Origin: Rosistilla oblonga
GTDB taxonomy: Bacteria > Planctomycetota > Planctomycetia > Pirellulales > Pirellulaceae
Length of the DNA stretch: 64,000 nt
Assembly (NCBI RefSeq): GCF_007751715.1
Contig: NZ_CP036292.1
Span: 496,001-560,000 of the forward strand
Direction: 5' to 3'
Positions 17,537 through 26,796 of the stretch are shown here, in pieces. The notes below the pieces were generated by a model. That model made no database searches and was not told the DNA's origin. It saw only the letters and a list, made by a program, of their open reading frames with translations. A program made the position numbers and the translations under genes. Each line of letters starts with the position of its first letter. Positions within the stretch are counted from its first letter, which is position 1.

Positions 17537-18541
17537 ATGAAATCACCACTCGAACGAATTCGCTACGGTGCGGTCATTCTGGTGTCGATCGTGTGGGGTG
17601 CCGTGATCGGGTTCCGGTTCTTGGGTGACTACGACTGGATCGGAGCAATCTGGATGGTCGTGATTACGATCTCGACTGTCGGTTACGGCGAACAGAGCAG
17701 CATGGAGCCGGAACTGAAGCTGTTCACCGTGCTGGTGATTTTGTTGGGGATGTCGGCTGCGGCTTACACCTTTGGAGGCTTGTTTCAGTTGATGCTGGCA
17801 GGGGAATTGGAACGCGCAATTGGGCGACAACGCATGACAAAAGATCTGAACAGGATGAGTGACCACATCATCGTTTGTGGTTTCGGGCGGATGGGGCAGA
17901 ACTTGGCAAGCGAGTTGGTGAGCCAAGGGGAGACATTGGTCGTGATCGACTTGGATCCCGATGTGATCCAAGAAAACAGTTCGGCCGAGATGGTCTGTTG
18001 GCAGGGGGACGCCACCGAGGAAGCGACGTTGGAGGCGGTTGGCATCGCGCGAGCGAAGACGCTTGTGATTTCGTTGCCCAACGATGCTGAGAGCGTCTTT
18101 ATCACGCTGACCGCTCGAAATCTAAATCCTCGTTTGCAGATCGTCGCTCGTGCGGAGAAGCAGAGTACGGGGAAGAAGTTGCGGCAGGCGGGAGCTACCA
18201 AAGTTGTGATGCCAACGGTCGTGGGAGCGCGACAGATGGCTCGCTTGATCACGCGTCCATCGACCGCTGATCTGATGGAGCGTGTCTCCGAAACCGCGTT
18301 CGTCGAATTGGAACTCGACGAACTGTTGATTGCGGAAGAATGTCCTCTGGTCGGAATGACTGTCGGGCAGACCGATGCGCATCGACTGCACAAGCTGCTG
18401 GTCATCGCGATCAAGAAATCGGACGAGAGCTTGATCTTTAATCCCGACGCAGGATACGTCTTTCAGTCGCACGACATCATCATGATTATGGGGCACGGCG
18501 AGGATATCGCCAGGTTTCGAGAGACGTTCCGGATTTGCTGA
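17537..18541 (+). CDS. Two-TM potassium channel with RCK (TrkA-N/TrkA-C) domains
   Basis: 334 residues. Two membrane segments (about 10-28 and 62-88) flank a pore loop with the K+ selectivity filter STVGYGE (46-52). The RCK N-terminal Rossmann domain starts HIIVCGFGRMGQNLASELV (110-128) and has VVIDLDPD and GDATEEATLEAVGIARAKTLV. The RCK C-terminal domain (about 250-334) contains LVGMTVGQTDAHRLHKLLVIAI. This is the complete MthK/Kch-type gated channel layout: tetrameric, inner membrane, opened or closed by nucleotide or ion binding to the RCK ring. No internal methionine suggests separate RCK synthesis with certainty. Stands alone. Confidence 0.94.
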   Translation: MKSPLERIRYGAVILVSIVWGAVIGFRFLGDYDWIGAIWMVVITISTVGYGEQSSMEPELKLFTVLVILLGMSAAAYTFGGLFQLMLAGELERAIGRQRMTKDLNRMSDHIIVCGFGRMGQNLASELVSQGETLVVIDLDPDVIQENSSAEMVCWQGDATEEATLEAVGIARAKTLVISLPNDAESVFITLTARNLNPRLQIVARAEKQSTGKKLRQAGATKVVMPTVVGARQMARLITRPSTADLMERVSETAFVELELDELLIAEECPLVGMTVGQTDAHRLHKLLVIAIKKSDESLIFNPDAGYVFQSHDIIMIMGHGEDIARFRETFRIC

Positions 18542-19159
18542 TTCGCTCGCTCGGCGGAGTCTCGATCGATGCGTCTGAAGCCTAAGCTCACGGTTTTGCG
18601 AACCAACGTTCATAGGCTTTCTGCCGCACGATATTTGTGCCAACGGTCAGAGTCTGCGCGGTTTTTATCCGCCGCGCGGCCAGATTTTGTTCAGTCGCCA
18701 TTCGACGGATCTGGATCGTCTCGGGATGAGAAACGCTTGCCCTAGGCGATTTGGAGAGGCTGTTTGCTGTTTCGGCTTCATCTGGTGCGACGGAGCGGTG
18801 GGAAGCGGCCTGATGTATCGCGATCCTGCCGAGCGAAAATTCTCAAAGTTGATTTCAATGCGATATGCAGGGATTTGCTTGTTCTGTGGCCTTTCTTGCC
18901 GCAAGGTCTCCGGCGTTTGGCAGCGATTGGTACGGCGGCTGCACTGCGGGTCGCAAGCACAATGGCTGTTTGGGGATACCTGCCGCGCTTCGCATCGCTG
19001 TTCGTCGGCAGGGGAATGGCTGTGGCGCGATCTGACGAAGTGGCGTCGGGAGCCGTGGCGGTCAGTCGTCTTCGGGAACTGTGGATCGTCAGTGCCAGCT
19101 CGGGCGGATTTGTCCGGTTCATTTCCTATCCAATTCATATCAGCATCGAGGACTATGCA
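18542..19159. other. Intergenic region upstream of response regulator
   Basis: About 620 bp. Open frames cover much of it on both strands, including one in frame with the response regulator, but their composition (Cys/Trp/Arg-rich, no domain pattern) is not coding-like. No sigma-54 box or clear hairpin recognised. Confidence 0.5.
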
Positions 19160-19834
19160 ATGACCGCCGCACCATTCAACGTGTTGGTCGTCGACGACGA
19201 ACCGGGGATTCGCATCGGGTTAGCCAGAGGACTGTTTGGGGAAGCCGACTTGGTCGCTACGGCGGCGGATGCCAATGAGGCGCTGGAACTGTTTGGCAAA
19301 GAAGCGTTTCACTTTGTGATCATCGATTTCAATTTGAGGTCCGGCCTTTCGGGGCTCGAGCTGTTGCAGCAATTTCATAAGTTGCAGCCCGGTACCGACG
19401 CGATCGTGATCACCGCGTATGGATCGGTCGATGTTGCGGTGCAGGCGATGCGAGCTGGCGCGTTGGACTTCGTTTCCAAACCACTGGATTTGAACGACGT
19501 GCGGCAGCGCGTGCGGAGCGCTCGCATGAAACATCGATTGGAATCGGAAAGCAATCGGGTGCCGAAGGCTCCGGGCGATGGGCCTCCAAACGAAGTCGAC
19601 GGCGATGTTGGCGAGCAGCTTCCGTCACCGAGCCTGCTGCAAGCTTCGCGTGGTCCGTCCGCCGCGCCGGGGTCGTTGCCTAATTCGCTCGCCGAAGCGG
19701 TTCAGGAATGCGAGCGGATGACGATTAATCGGGCGTTACAGGCCTGCGGTCGCCACCGCGAGAAGACAGCCAAAGCGCTGAAGATCAGCGTCAGGACATT
19801 GCACTACAAAATGGGACGCTACTCGCTGCATTGA
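19160..19834 (+). CDS. RegA/PrrA-like response regulator (receiver + Fis-type HTH)
   Basis: 224 residues from the ATG at 19160; the frame extends upstream but that part lacks domain similarity. The receiver domain has acidic pair VVDDEPG (about 9-15), phospho-acceptor in VIIDFNL (Asp about 56), TAYGS (Thr) and SKPLD (Lys). A long Pro/Ser linker (about 130-175) leads to a C-terminal Fis-type HTH, ECERMTINRALQACGRHREKTAKALKISVRTLHYKM. There is no sigma-54 AAA+ domain, so it resembles RegA/PrrA/ActR rather than NtrC. No histidine kinase gene is adjacent. Likely a DNA-binding activator or repressor under phosphorylation control. Confidence 0.9.
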   Translation: MTAAPFNVLVVDDEPGIRIGLARGLFGEADLVATAADANEALELFGKEAFHFVIIDFNLRSGLSGLELLQQFHKLQPGTDAIVITAYGSVDVAVQAMRAGALDFVSKPLDLNDVRQRVRSARMKHRLESESNRVPKAPGDGPPNEVDGDVGEQLPSPSLLQASRGPSAAPGSLPNSLAEAVQECERMTINRALQACGRHREKTAKALKISVRTLHYKMGRYSLH

Positions 19835-19862
19835 GTCGACCCGACGCGCTTCATGCTGACAA

Positions 19863-21137
19863 CTACTCTTCGTCTGTCAGCGCAATCGGAACGCGGCAGC
19901 TGAACGTCGCCGCGGGATCGCCGCGATCGACGATCGAACTCCACAGCGACGCGATCGTTCGTTTTGCGGGTCCCGAGAAAATTGTGCGGCCTTCGTAGAT
20001 GACCTCGATCGGTGAATCCAAGTCGACTAAATCGTCGCGCAGCAGAAGTGCAAATCGGTCGACGTCGGATGCTTCGATCGTGAAGGTGTTACCGTTTCGC
20101 GACGCGATGATTTTGCTGCCCTGTGGGGCTGTGCCATCGGGAACGGCTAGCCAGTAGAGCCGGTGATGCAGTACATCGTCTTGCAGCCAGGCAACTCTCT
20201 GTGGCAACACGTTTCGAGTGAATTGCATCATCCATTTCACTCCCGAAGCATCTTGGCGGTCCATCCAGTGCCCTTTGTCGGGATGGATCTCAACCCAATG
20301 ACGATAGCCATCCGGATCGTTTTCGCGCAGCGTCGCCAGTTCCCGTTTCCATCTCGCCGCATGTTCGTTCCGCTGATACGCCGCGTCACACTCTCCGATG
20401 TGCAGCGTGAATGGCAGATTACGCAGCCCCAGTGGTTTCGTTTTGTTGGGGTGCCCGGCCATCATCGCAGCCGCGGCGAACTGGTCGGCCATTCGCGGCG
20501 CGAGTTGGTAGACGCCGTCGCCGCTAGCCGAATAACCGGAGAGGTAAACGCGGTCGGGATTCACGTTCTCCAACAGCACCATGTTCTCGATCAAACGCGT
20601 GAACAATGGGTCGATATGCGGCAGGTGCCACATGTTCCAGGCATCGGTGGGAGCTCGGGGAGCGACGTAGAGCCCTTGCTCCAGAGTGTACAAACCGATC
20701 TGGTTCTTCCACTGTTGATCGTTCACGCGAGCCGTCGTTCCACCGCCGCCGTGCATCGAGATCACGAGGCTGTATCCGCCGGCGGGCGGTTCTCCATAAC
20801 GGCGTTTCCGATATTTCATCGATATGCCGTCGACCTGAACGACGTTCGCAGCGTGTTCTTTGGCCCGTTCGTGGCGAATTTGATTCCGGTAGGCGGCCCA
20901 CAGGCTTCGTTCCGCCGCGACACATTGTTGCCGTGTTAGCGGCGTGGTGGCGAAGTCTTGCGATGTGAGTTCATCCAACGGGTTTGCGTCAGAGCTCACG
21001 TAATCATCGAGTTGACGAAGGGCCGGCAGTTCGTCCACTGACGGTTCGGACGACCAGCTGCTGCCCGCCGGGAACATCAGCAGGCCAGCCACTGCTAGGC
21101 TCATCGTCAAGGTCTTGGTTCGCCACATCGATGTCAT
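19863..21137 (-). CDS. Secreted alpha/beta-hydrolase (PHB-depolymerase-like esterase)
   Basis: 424 residues with a signal peptide (about 8-30, MSLAVAGLLMFPAGSSWSS). The oxyanion segment SMHGGGG is at 127-133, the nucleophile elbow GYSASGDG at 201-208 (Ser203), an acidic patch follows in HIGECDAAY, and a catalytic His candidate in HPDKGHWMD. The layout matches prolyl-oligopeptidase/PHB-depolymerase-type esterases. A C-terminal beta part (about 320-424) is of unclear role. Exported hydrolase of an unknown ester or peptide. It is 35 bp downstream of another exported-protein gene in the same orientation, so they may be co-transcribed. Confidence 0.82.
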   Translation of the reverse strand: MTSMWRTKTLTMSLAVAGLLMFPAGSSWSSEPSVDELPALRQLDDYVSSDANPLDELTSQDFATTPLTRQQCVAAERSLWAAYRNQIRHERAKEHAANVVQVDGISMKYRKRRYGEPPAGGYSLVISMHGGGGTTARVNDQQWKNQIGLYTLEQGLYVAPRAPTDAWNMWHLPHIDPLFTRLIENMVLLENVNPDRVYLSGYSASGDGVYQLAPRMADQFAAAAMMAGHPNKTKPLGLRNLPFTLHIGECDAAYQRNEHAARWKRELATLRENDPDGYRHWVEIHPDKGHWMDRQDASGVKWMMQFTRNVLPQRVAWLQDDVLHHRLYWLAVPDGTAPQGSKIIASRNGNTFTIEASDVDRFALLLRDDLVDLDSPIEVIYEGRTIFSGPAKRTIASLWSSIVDRGDPAATFSCRVPIALTDEE

Positions 21138-21172
21138 CTCCCAGGATGGGCTCGGCGGGGGCGGGGGCCGCT

Positions 21173-22738
21173 TTAGAATTCGATCTGGTACTTCTCAGTC
21201 ATCTTGCGGCGGATTTCCGTGGTCGATGTTGCGATCTCTTGCATGATGTTGTTAGCCGACGCATACCCTTTGCTTGTCTCTTGTTGCTGGATCTGAGCAA
21301 GTTGTTCACCGTCCTGGCGGAGCGACGCGCGGGGATTGTACTGGTAGCGGTAAGCGTAGGCGCCGCCGATGCTGTCGTAGTAGGGGCCGTAATGCGCCCC
21401 GGCTCCCGCCGCGTACTTGTAGTTATAGACTTGTGCGTCGGGAATGTTCATCATCCGCGACGCCGTTCGCGCGCCAGCCGACCGCATCGCGTTTTGCGAT
21501 TGACGCAGGGCACCGGAAACCTGAGTCGCAAAGGTCACCATCTCGGGATCGACGTGCAGGATCGGCAAGGCGTCGATCTTCGCTGCATACTTCGCGTACC
21601 AGATCGCTTCCAAGCCAGGCGTGGTCGTTTGGTGTTCCTGATCTTCGTGCTTCAGATCGTTGATCAACAGGTTGATCGATTTGAAGTACTGCTGCGTCGC
21701 ATGTGCCATCAGTTTTGGGTCTGGCTTTTTCGAATCGGTCGACGTGGAGGCGGACGCCGTGGACGAAGCGTTTGGCAGTGGTTGAAAACCTGGTGGCATA
21801 TCGAACAGGCTGAAGACTCGCTGGATTCCGCTCGACTGCAGGCTTCCTTTAAGCAGCATCTCCTTCGTGCCCACCTGGACTTGCCAGTCCTTGAATTCTT
21901 TGAGCATCACGCCGTGGCTGCCAAGCGTTTCCAGGATCAACGCTTTGGCAAAGTCCTTGGTGGCCGAGATGTCTTCGTCGAAATCGATCTTCAGGCCGCC
22001 GGTGACGCGGTCGCTGATCTCGATCCCCAACGTCACGCCGCGGACGCTCGACAACGCGGTGGCGAGTTGATCCAAGTCGGCCTTCTTGTCTTGCAGCGAT
22101 TTCATCTGCGCCAGTTGATGTCGGATGAACTGTGGCGAAAGCAGGTGCTTCAGATCCATCGCCAAGATGATTGGCACATCCTTTTTGTCTGCGAAGTCTT
22201 CGGCTGCAAGCAGGTAGGGCGTCAGCGGTTTGCGGTCTGTCATGGAGAATACGTCGTCGATCCAGACGGCCACTTGTTGGCGATCGGCTGGGTACATCAC
22301 TCCGGCGATCGACTTGCCAAACTTGACCACGTAGGTGTTGTTGGGAAGGACCGCTGCGTCTTGCCGGCTGATCGTGTCGACGTTGCCGCCGTGACGCTCG
22401 GTGACCGTCAACATGTCCGGCTCTTCGGTCAGATCCATGACCGATGCGTGCCAGCGCGGTTGCATTAGTTCGATGTCCATTTGGGAAGCGATCGCCAAGT
22501 GCAATGCTTGAGGTGGCACCATCATCAGGCCGGCGGCGAATTTTGCCTGTTCGTTCTCTTTCCACTTCTGCTGAACAGCCAGCGGGCTGGCCATGATCTG
22601 TTCCATGTTGAACAGCACCAGCGTGTTCGCCTTGTTGGGAAGATGGCGGACCAAGTTTTCGAACTGGGCATGGCTGGTGGGTAGATGAGTCAGCGCGATC
22701 GCTGTGACCATCAGTGACGCGAGTAGATAGTTTTTCAT
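21173..22738 (-). CDS. Secreted protein of unknown function, Tyr/Ala-rich C-terminus
   Basis: 521 residues with a clear signal peptide (1-24, ending SHA-Q). I do not recognise a domain. The body (25-320) is mixed alpha/beta with NKANTLVLFNMEQIMASPLA and LPNNTYVVKFGKSIAGVMYPADRQQVAVWI, resembling planctomycete exported proteins that test for resistance of a quantity to zero, but without a named family. A Ser/Thr linker (about 325-345) precedes a region rich in Gln and Asn, and near 440-475 there is a Tyr/Ala/Gly cluster (NYKYAAGAGAHYGPYYDSIGG). Upstream of the esterase gene by 35 bp and probably co-transcribed. Confidence 0.75.
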   Translation of the reverse strand: MKNYLLASLMVTAIALTHLPTSHAQFENLVRHLPNKANTLVLFNMEQIMASPLAVQQKWKENEQAKFAAGLMMVPPQALHLAIASQMDIELMQPRWHASVMDLTEEPDMLTVTERHGGNVDTISRQDAAVLPNNTYVVKFGKSIAGVMYPADRQQVAVWIDDVFSMTDRKPLTPYLLAAEDFADKKDVPIILAMDLKHLLSPQFIRHQLAQMKSLQDKKADLDQLATALSSVRGVTLGIEISDRVTGGLKIDFDEDISATKDFAKALILETLGSHGVMLKEFKDWQVQVGTKEMLLKGSLQSSGIQRVFSLFDMPPGFQPLPNASSTASASTSTDSKKPDPKLMAHATQQYFKSINLLINDLKHEDQEHQTTTPGLEAIWYAKYAAKIDALPILHVDPEMVTFATQVSGALRQSQNAMRSAGARTASRMMNIPDAQVYNYKYAAGAGAHYGPYYDSIGGAYAYRYQYNPRASLRQDGEQLAQIQQQETSKGYASANNIMQEIATSTTEIRRKMTEKYQIEF

Positions 22739-23378
22739 CGCAGGCTGCTCGTTGGATTTGAGTAATAAGTCGAACGTTGGTGTTTTGTGCTTCGGTGCAG
22801 AACGCGTTCGGAGTCCGACCGGCTTTGCTGCCGCTTTAGGATTTGCCGCGTTCTTCTTTCACGATCGAATCCGAGGCGTCACGACGACGCGTCGGAGCGG
22901 TGCTGGCGAGGTGGTCGCATGTGCACTGCCGAGGCTTGGGCTACCGAAGGACAGTGCCGTTTTAGTCTTCGGCTCCGCGATTTGCACCTGGCAATTTGTT
23001 CAAGAGTCCAGATTGGCGAAGGTTTCACACCGATCCGGAAAAATCCGACGACTCGGGCTGCGTTGGGATCTTGGTGCGACCCGCACGTCGGCTGGCTGTG
23101 CTGTTCTTGAAGAGAATCAGCCTGCGGCATCGCTTGGCGGTGCTAAACCAATTTGGTAACGCAGGGTTGTGTCGGCATGATCACGTGATGTGTCTTGCGA
23201 CTGCCACGGAGCGAAGCCCGCGACGTGTGTGACCATTGTGCACAGGGACGGCTGGTTCAACCGTCCTTGGAAGTTGTGCAGACGCAACTGGCAAACCGAA
23301 TCGCCGGCGAATGTTGCCGGGCGACTCGGTTTGTCTGTCTCTATGCGTCTGTTAGTTGCAGTGTTGGAGGGCTAGCAA
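22739..23378. other. Intergenic region, small inverted repeat only
   Basis: About 640 bp, upstream of the unknown secreted-protein gene and downstream of the DUF1254 gene. GGACGG (23246-23251) and CCGTCC (23261-23266) form a small hairpin. Several short open frames are present but none shows a domain or a convincing ribosome-binding site. Confidence 0.5.
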
Positions 23379-25019
23379 CTATTCGGCCAGTTCGATCTCG
23401 CTCGGTTGCCAGCTTTTGTCGAAGAACGACGGCATTGGGCTGTAGAGACGCAGGATTGTGAACCAGCCTTTGTCGGGAGTGGTCTGGATCCAGTTGCCTC
23501 GTGCGATACCCTCGGGTTGTTGAGGGCCGAAGTAGATCGTGGTCGAACCGTCCTCGGCGACTGTTGCGGCCGGAGAAGGATAGGACTGGCTGCCGGCGCG
23601 TGGGTATTTCTGTGGCGTTTGCAGCATCGAACGGGATTGATTGTCGTACAGCGTGAGCGACCAGAAAGCGTGGGCTGGAATCCCCTTGGGGAGCGTAAGC
23701 TTGTAGGTTTTGCCACCGTCGAACGCTTCGCCTTCGCTGTCCAGGAACCCCATCAGGTACTGAGAACCGACACCGGGGATTCGCATGATCATGCCCGGGG
23801 AATCGAGCGTGTAGGCGTAGTAGAACGCAGTGCGAGAATCGAGCGTTCGCGCTCCGGTTGGTGGCAGTGGCTTGAACATCCCGTCGGCATACGCGGGAGG
23901 AGGTGTTTCGAAGAAGGCCCCACCTTCGAACAGCATGTTGCCCCACTGAGAATTGGGGTAATAGGCCCAGTCGGGATGGATCGCGGCGTAACGCCAGTTC
24001 AAGACGCGACCTGCGGCGTTGCCGATTGCTGCGGCGTCGCTGAGGATCCGTTTCGTCCGCGCATCGGGCTCGAAAGGTTTGCCATGTTGGATTCCAATCG
24101 CCGCCAATTGCCCCGCCAGTTCGACGTCGTAACTGGTGGCTGGTTCTTGTTGGACGTTCTCGTTGATCATCTCGAAGAAGCCATAATCGCTAGGTGGGAT
24201 CGTGTTGAACGATTTCCCCGACGCTTCGATGAACTTCGTTTCTGGCAACGGCGGATTCATGCCCAACTTGACTTCTCCCTCGAGCGCTTCGGCGATGCTG
24301 GTGCCGAAACCGCCGGGAGTGTACGGGTAGAGCTTCAGGTTTTTCTTGATGTTCTCGACAGCAGGCTTGGGATCGTTTTCAACGAGGAACGAACGGGCGG
24401 CGTAGAGGACGCGGTTGGTCTTCGAGTGGGCAATGAAATAACCACCTTCGGGCAGCGGGCCGTCGTAGCCTGGTGGCACGATCAGGTACTTGCCCCCTTG
24501 GCCGCGATCGGGACCAGGCCGACCGATGTCGATGATCCACGAGAACCACATGTCGTTGATAGTTCCCAGTCCAGCCGGCGGTTGCTCCAGCACCATCGGT
24601 CCGTTGGACAGATTGATCGCGCTCATGTAATAGACGGTGTCGCAGTTGGCTGTCAGGAACAGCGAGCTGGCATCCATCAGTTCGGAGAAGATGACGATCG
24701 AGTTGTCCGCCGCGCCGATACTCTTCAGTCCTTTGGCGATCGCATAGGCCGAAGCGCCGCGGAAGCTGTTGTTGTAAGCAGCCAACGCGTTGGTAAAGGT
24801 CAGGACATCTTTTACCTTTTTCGCGGTCCCCTCGGTCGGCGCTCCGTCTTGGAATTCAAGCGTCCCCAGCGGGCTCTCCACTTGATCGGGAGTGCTGATC
24901 GCCGCGGGGATGGGAGTCCCCTGTTGCGCGTACGCGCAGCGGTCTTCAGGAATCAGTCCCCACGCCGCGGTCACGGCGAGGGCTGTGGCGATCACGCCGG
25001 TGCGACTCGAATAAGTCAT
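23379..25019 (-). CDS. Secreted DUF1254/DUF1214 protein
   Basis: 546 residues from the ATG at 25019, which directly precedes a signal peptide (MTYSSRTGVIATALAVTAAWG...CAYA); a frame extension to 25070 lacks one. The N-terminal half (about 70-200) has the DUF1254 pattern (SAYAIAKGLKSIGAADNSIVIFSELMDASSLFLTANCDTVYYMSAINLSNGPMVLE). The C-terminal part has the DUF1214 block, DGGKTYKLTLPKGIPAHAFWSLTLYDNQSRSML, and IYFGPQQPEGIARGNWIQTTPDKGWFTILRLYSPMPSFFDKSW. These two domains commonly occur together in exported proteins of unknown activity. Single-gene unit by appearance. Confidence 0.92.
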   Translation of the reverse strand: MTYSSRTGVIATALAVTAAWGLIPEDRCAYAQQGTPIPAAISTPDQVESPLGTLEFQDGAPTEGTAKKVKDVLTFTNALAAYNNSFRGASAYAIAKGLKSIGAADNSIVIFSELMDASSLFLTANCDTVYYMSAINLSNGPMVLEQPPAGLGTINDMWFSWIIDIGRPGPDRGQGGKYLIVPPGYDGPLPEGGYFIAHSKTNRVLYAARSFLVENDPKPAVENIKKNLKLYPYTPGGFGTSIAEALEGEVKLGMNPPLPETKFIEASGKSFNTIPPSDYGFFEMINENVQQEPATSYDVELAGQLAAIGIQHGKPFEPDARTKRILSDAAAIGNAAGRVLNWRYAAIHPDWAYYPNSQWGNMLFEGGAFFETPPPAYADGMFKPLPPTGARTLDSRTAFYYAYTLDSPGMIMRIPGVGSQYLMGFLDSEGEAFDGGKTYKLTLPKGIPAHAFWSLTLYDNQSRSMLQTPQKYPRAGSQSYPSPAATVAEDGSTTIYFGPQQPEGIARGNWIQTTPDKGWFTILRLYSPMPSFFDKSWQPSEIELAE

Positions 25020-25490
25020 GGGATCTTCTCGAATTGTGTGAGTGTTAGAAGAGATTGTCGCTGCAGCCAAAAAGCGTACAGGATGCCCGTTGGGGGCGGG
25101 GGATCGGTGAGGCGATATTGGTCCCCGCTAGCTACGGACGCCAGTCCGTTTGGTCCGTTCTGGCAGCCGATATCGTATCCCGCGTGGGCGGGGAGGACAA
25201 TCCGCGCGATCTACGAGGACTTGCGTAGGGACTCGGGAAGAAGGTGGGCTAGCGATGCCGTTGCTCGGTGAACATGTTTTCCAGCAACTCGCAATCGGCC
25301 CCCGTGGAAAGCTGATCGATCTCACCATTGCCCGGGGCCGCCCGAGCAATGGTTGGTCGCGTCTTTTTTGTTAACGCATCGGATAAATTTGGCAACGATT
25401 AGCTGCCAGTAAAAAAATCCGGCACTATTCCGGCCCAGTTGTGAGGTGCCAGGCACGGTGCGGCAGTCGGCGTTGCGGTTGTTTCCAACG
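25020..25490. other. Intergenic region with one strong inverted repeat
   Basis: Between two leftward genes. ACCATTGCCCGGG (25324-25336) pairs with CCCGAGCAATGGT (25341-25353), 12 of 13 positions. A run TCTTTTTT follows at 25362-25369 on the plus strand, but no plus-strand gene precedes it, so a terminator role is doubtful. The left end must contain the DUF1254 promoter. Confidence 0.5.
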
Positions 25491-26294
25491 TTAGGATGCT
25501 GCTCGCTTGCGACGCCAAGAATTCACGCCCGCAGCAGCTAGGCCACAACAAGCGATGAACAACGAACTGGGTTCTGGAACTGTTGAAGTGACGCTGGCAT
25601 TGCTGACCACATAGCCTGGTGCCCCTGGGACATAGTTGGCCATCGTATCTCCGAACACCCAGTTCACCCCGTACGCATTATTGGTCCCAAGCTCGCGAGG
25701 TGCACCGCCGCCAAGTCCGGCCCAGCCTGGCGTGAAATCAGCGACACTTGGAGCTTGAATTACAAAATCCGCCAGATCGGCAAAGGTTAGCCCAACACCA
25801 TGCCCCAATCCTTTGTTTGGCAACCAGCTCAAATCCGAGGTCTCGTAAATTTTTGCGGTTTTGTCGGCTAGATCGGCGAAGGTCAGGTCGTAACCGTTGT
25901 TGAATAGTGAATTGAAAGCCGAGTTGGATGGTTCGTTGGCGACCACTGCGTACTTACCCAAACCGTCGGTGATCCAAAAATTCAGGTAAGGCGCAACGAA
26001 CGCTCCACCTGTCAAGCCTGTTCGGTCGTCGGTCCGCGTGATCGCCAAGCTGTCGATGTCCTTCAGCTTCGTTCCATCGATATCAGAAGACCCAAGGCCT
26101 ACCTTTTGTCCGCCTCTAGTGATGCTGATGTCGTATCCTCCGGCACCATTGTCAGTCCATGAGGCCGGTGGCCCCACTGTTTCCGTACCTTGTGGATTTG
26201 CGTTGCGAATATTGAAAATTACAAAACCAGCGGATGCGGTCTGGGTGAGCATGCAGGAGAGTAAACCGGCAAGCGTGAGCGCTTTCATAGTCAT
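25491..26294 (-). CDS. PEP-CTERM sorted exported protein
   Basis: 267 residues from the ATG at 26294 (an ATG two codons in is equally possible). Signal peptide MTMKALTLAGLLSCMLTQTASA. The C-terminus is a textbook PEP-CTERM signal: VPEPSS at 239, a short hydrophobic span and a basic SWRRKRAAS tail, predicting cleavage and sorting by an exosortase. The mature body is rich in Gly, Asp, Asn and Thr (beta-rich) with no recognised enzyme motif. In exosortase systems such proteins are associated with the surface or extracellular polysaccharide. The exosortase is not in this window. Confidence 0.88.
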   Translation of the reverse strand: MTMKALTLAGLLSCMLTQTASAGFVIFNIRNANPQGTETVGPPASWTDNGAGGYDISITRGGQKVGLGSSDIDGTKLKDIDSLAITRTDDRTGLTGGAFVAPYLNFWITDGLGKYAVVANEPSNSAFNSLFNNGYDLTFADLADKTAKIYETSDLSWLPNKGLGHGVGLTFADLADFVIQAPSVADFTPGWAGLGGGAPRELGTNNAYGVNWVFGDTMANYVPGAPGYVVSNASVTSTVPEPSSLFIACCGLAAAGVNSWRRKRAAS

Positions 26295-26796
26295 CGGCGA
26301 TAGATCCAAGGGGTGGTGGGGCGTGAGGTGGGGGGGGGTAACACACTGCCTCACAATGTAGTCGTCGTGTTTTGGTAAACAATCCGGCCTTCTGGTGATT
26401 GCGTTTCTGTCGAAGGTGCTGGTTGTGGGCGCTGCTTAATCTATGCGGAAGCCGAATTGGGGGCTGTTTTTACGTCTCCGCAATTCATCTGTCTGTGGAA
26501 TGAAGGCCCTCAGGGAGCAGGGCCAACTGTGTCTGCAGGCGTTACCCGGTTTGCGAGGGCTGTTAAATTGTGCGTCGTTACGAAGAAACGTTAATTTTCC
26601 GTTTCGCGGGGGCAACGGGAGGCGGTCAGCGGATAGCGGAAGAGCGTCAGGGCTAATTGTTTTGGTGTGACACTATTAGGGACTCGCTCACCCAGGGGTT
26701 CGAATCCGAGCCATTGGATTAGAAAGTCAGGCAGTGGTTGAGGTATACTCTGATCAAATTGGACGCGTTGTTTCTGTTTGACGAGGAATCCCACGA
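26295..26796. other. Divergent intergenic region
   Basis: 502 bp between the PEP-CTERM gene (leftward) and the ThuA-like gene (rightward); expected to hold promoters for both. A GC-rich poly-G stretch lies at 26330-26338. A GGTTCGAATCC sequence at 26698-26708 is not part of a tRNA (see rejected). Confidence 0.5.

Noticed and set aside
18687-19159. N-terminal extension or separate gene upstream of the response regulator
   Set aside because: Composition is not coding-like, there is no domain, and the receiver domain starts normally at 19160.
22752-23159. 135-codon plus-strand frame
   Set aside because: Cys/Arg-rich translation without a domain or ribosome-binding site, in an intergenic repeat-poor region.
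25324-25369. Hairpin plus T-run as an intrinsic terminator
   Set aside because: The T-run would serve a plus-strand transcript, but both neighbouring genes run leftward and the T-run is nine bases from the stem.
26690-26720. GGTTCGAATCC, a T-loop-like sequence that hints at a tRNA
   Set aside because: The T-stem does not pair (positions beside the loop are GGGGA against CCGAG), and no acceptor, D or anticodon arms fit on either strand.
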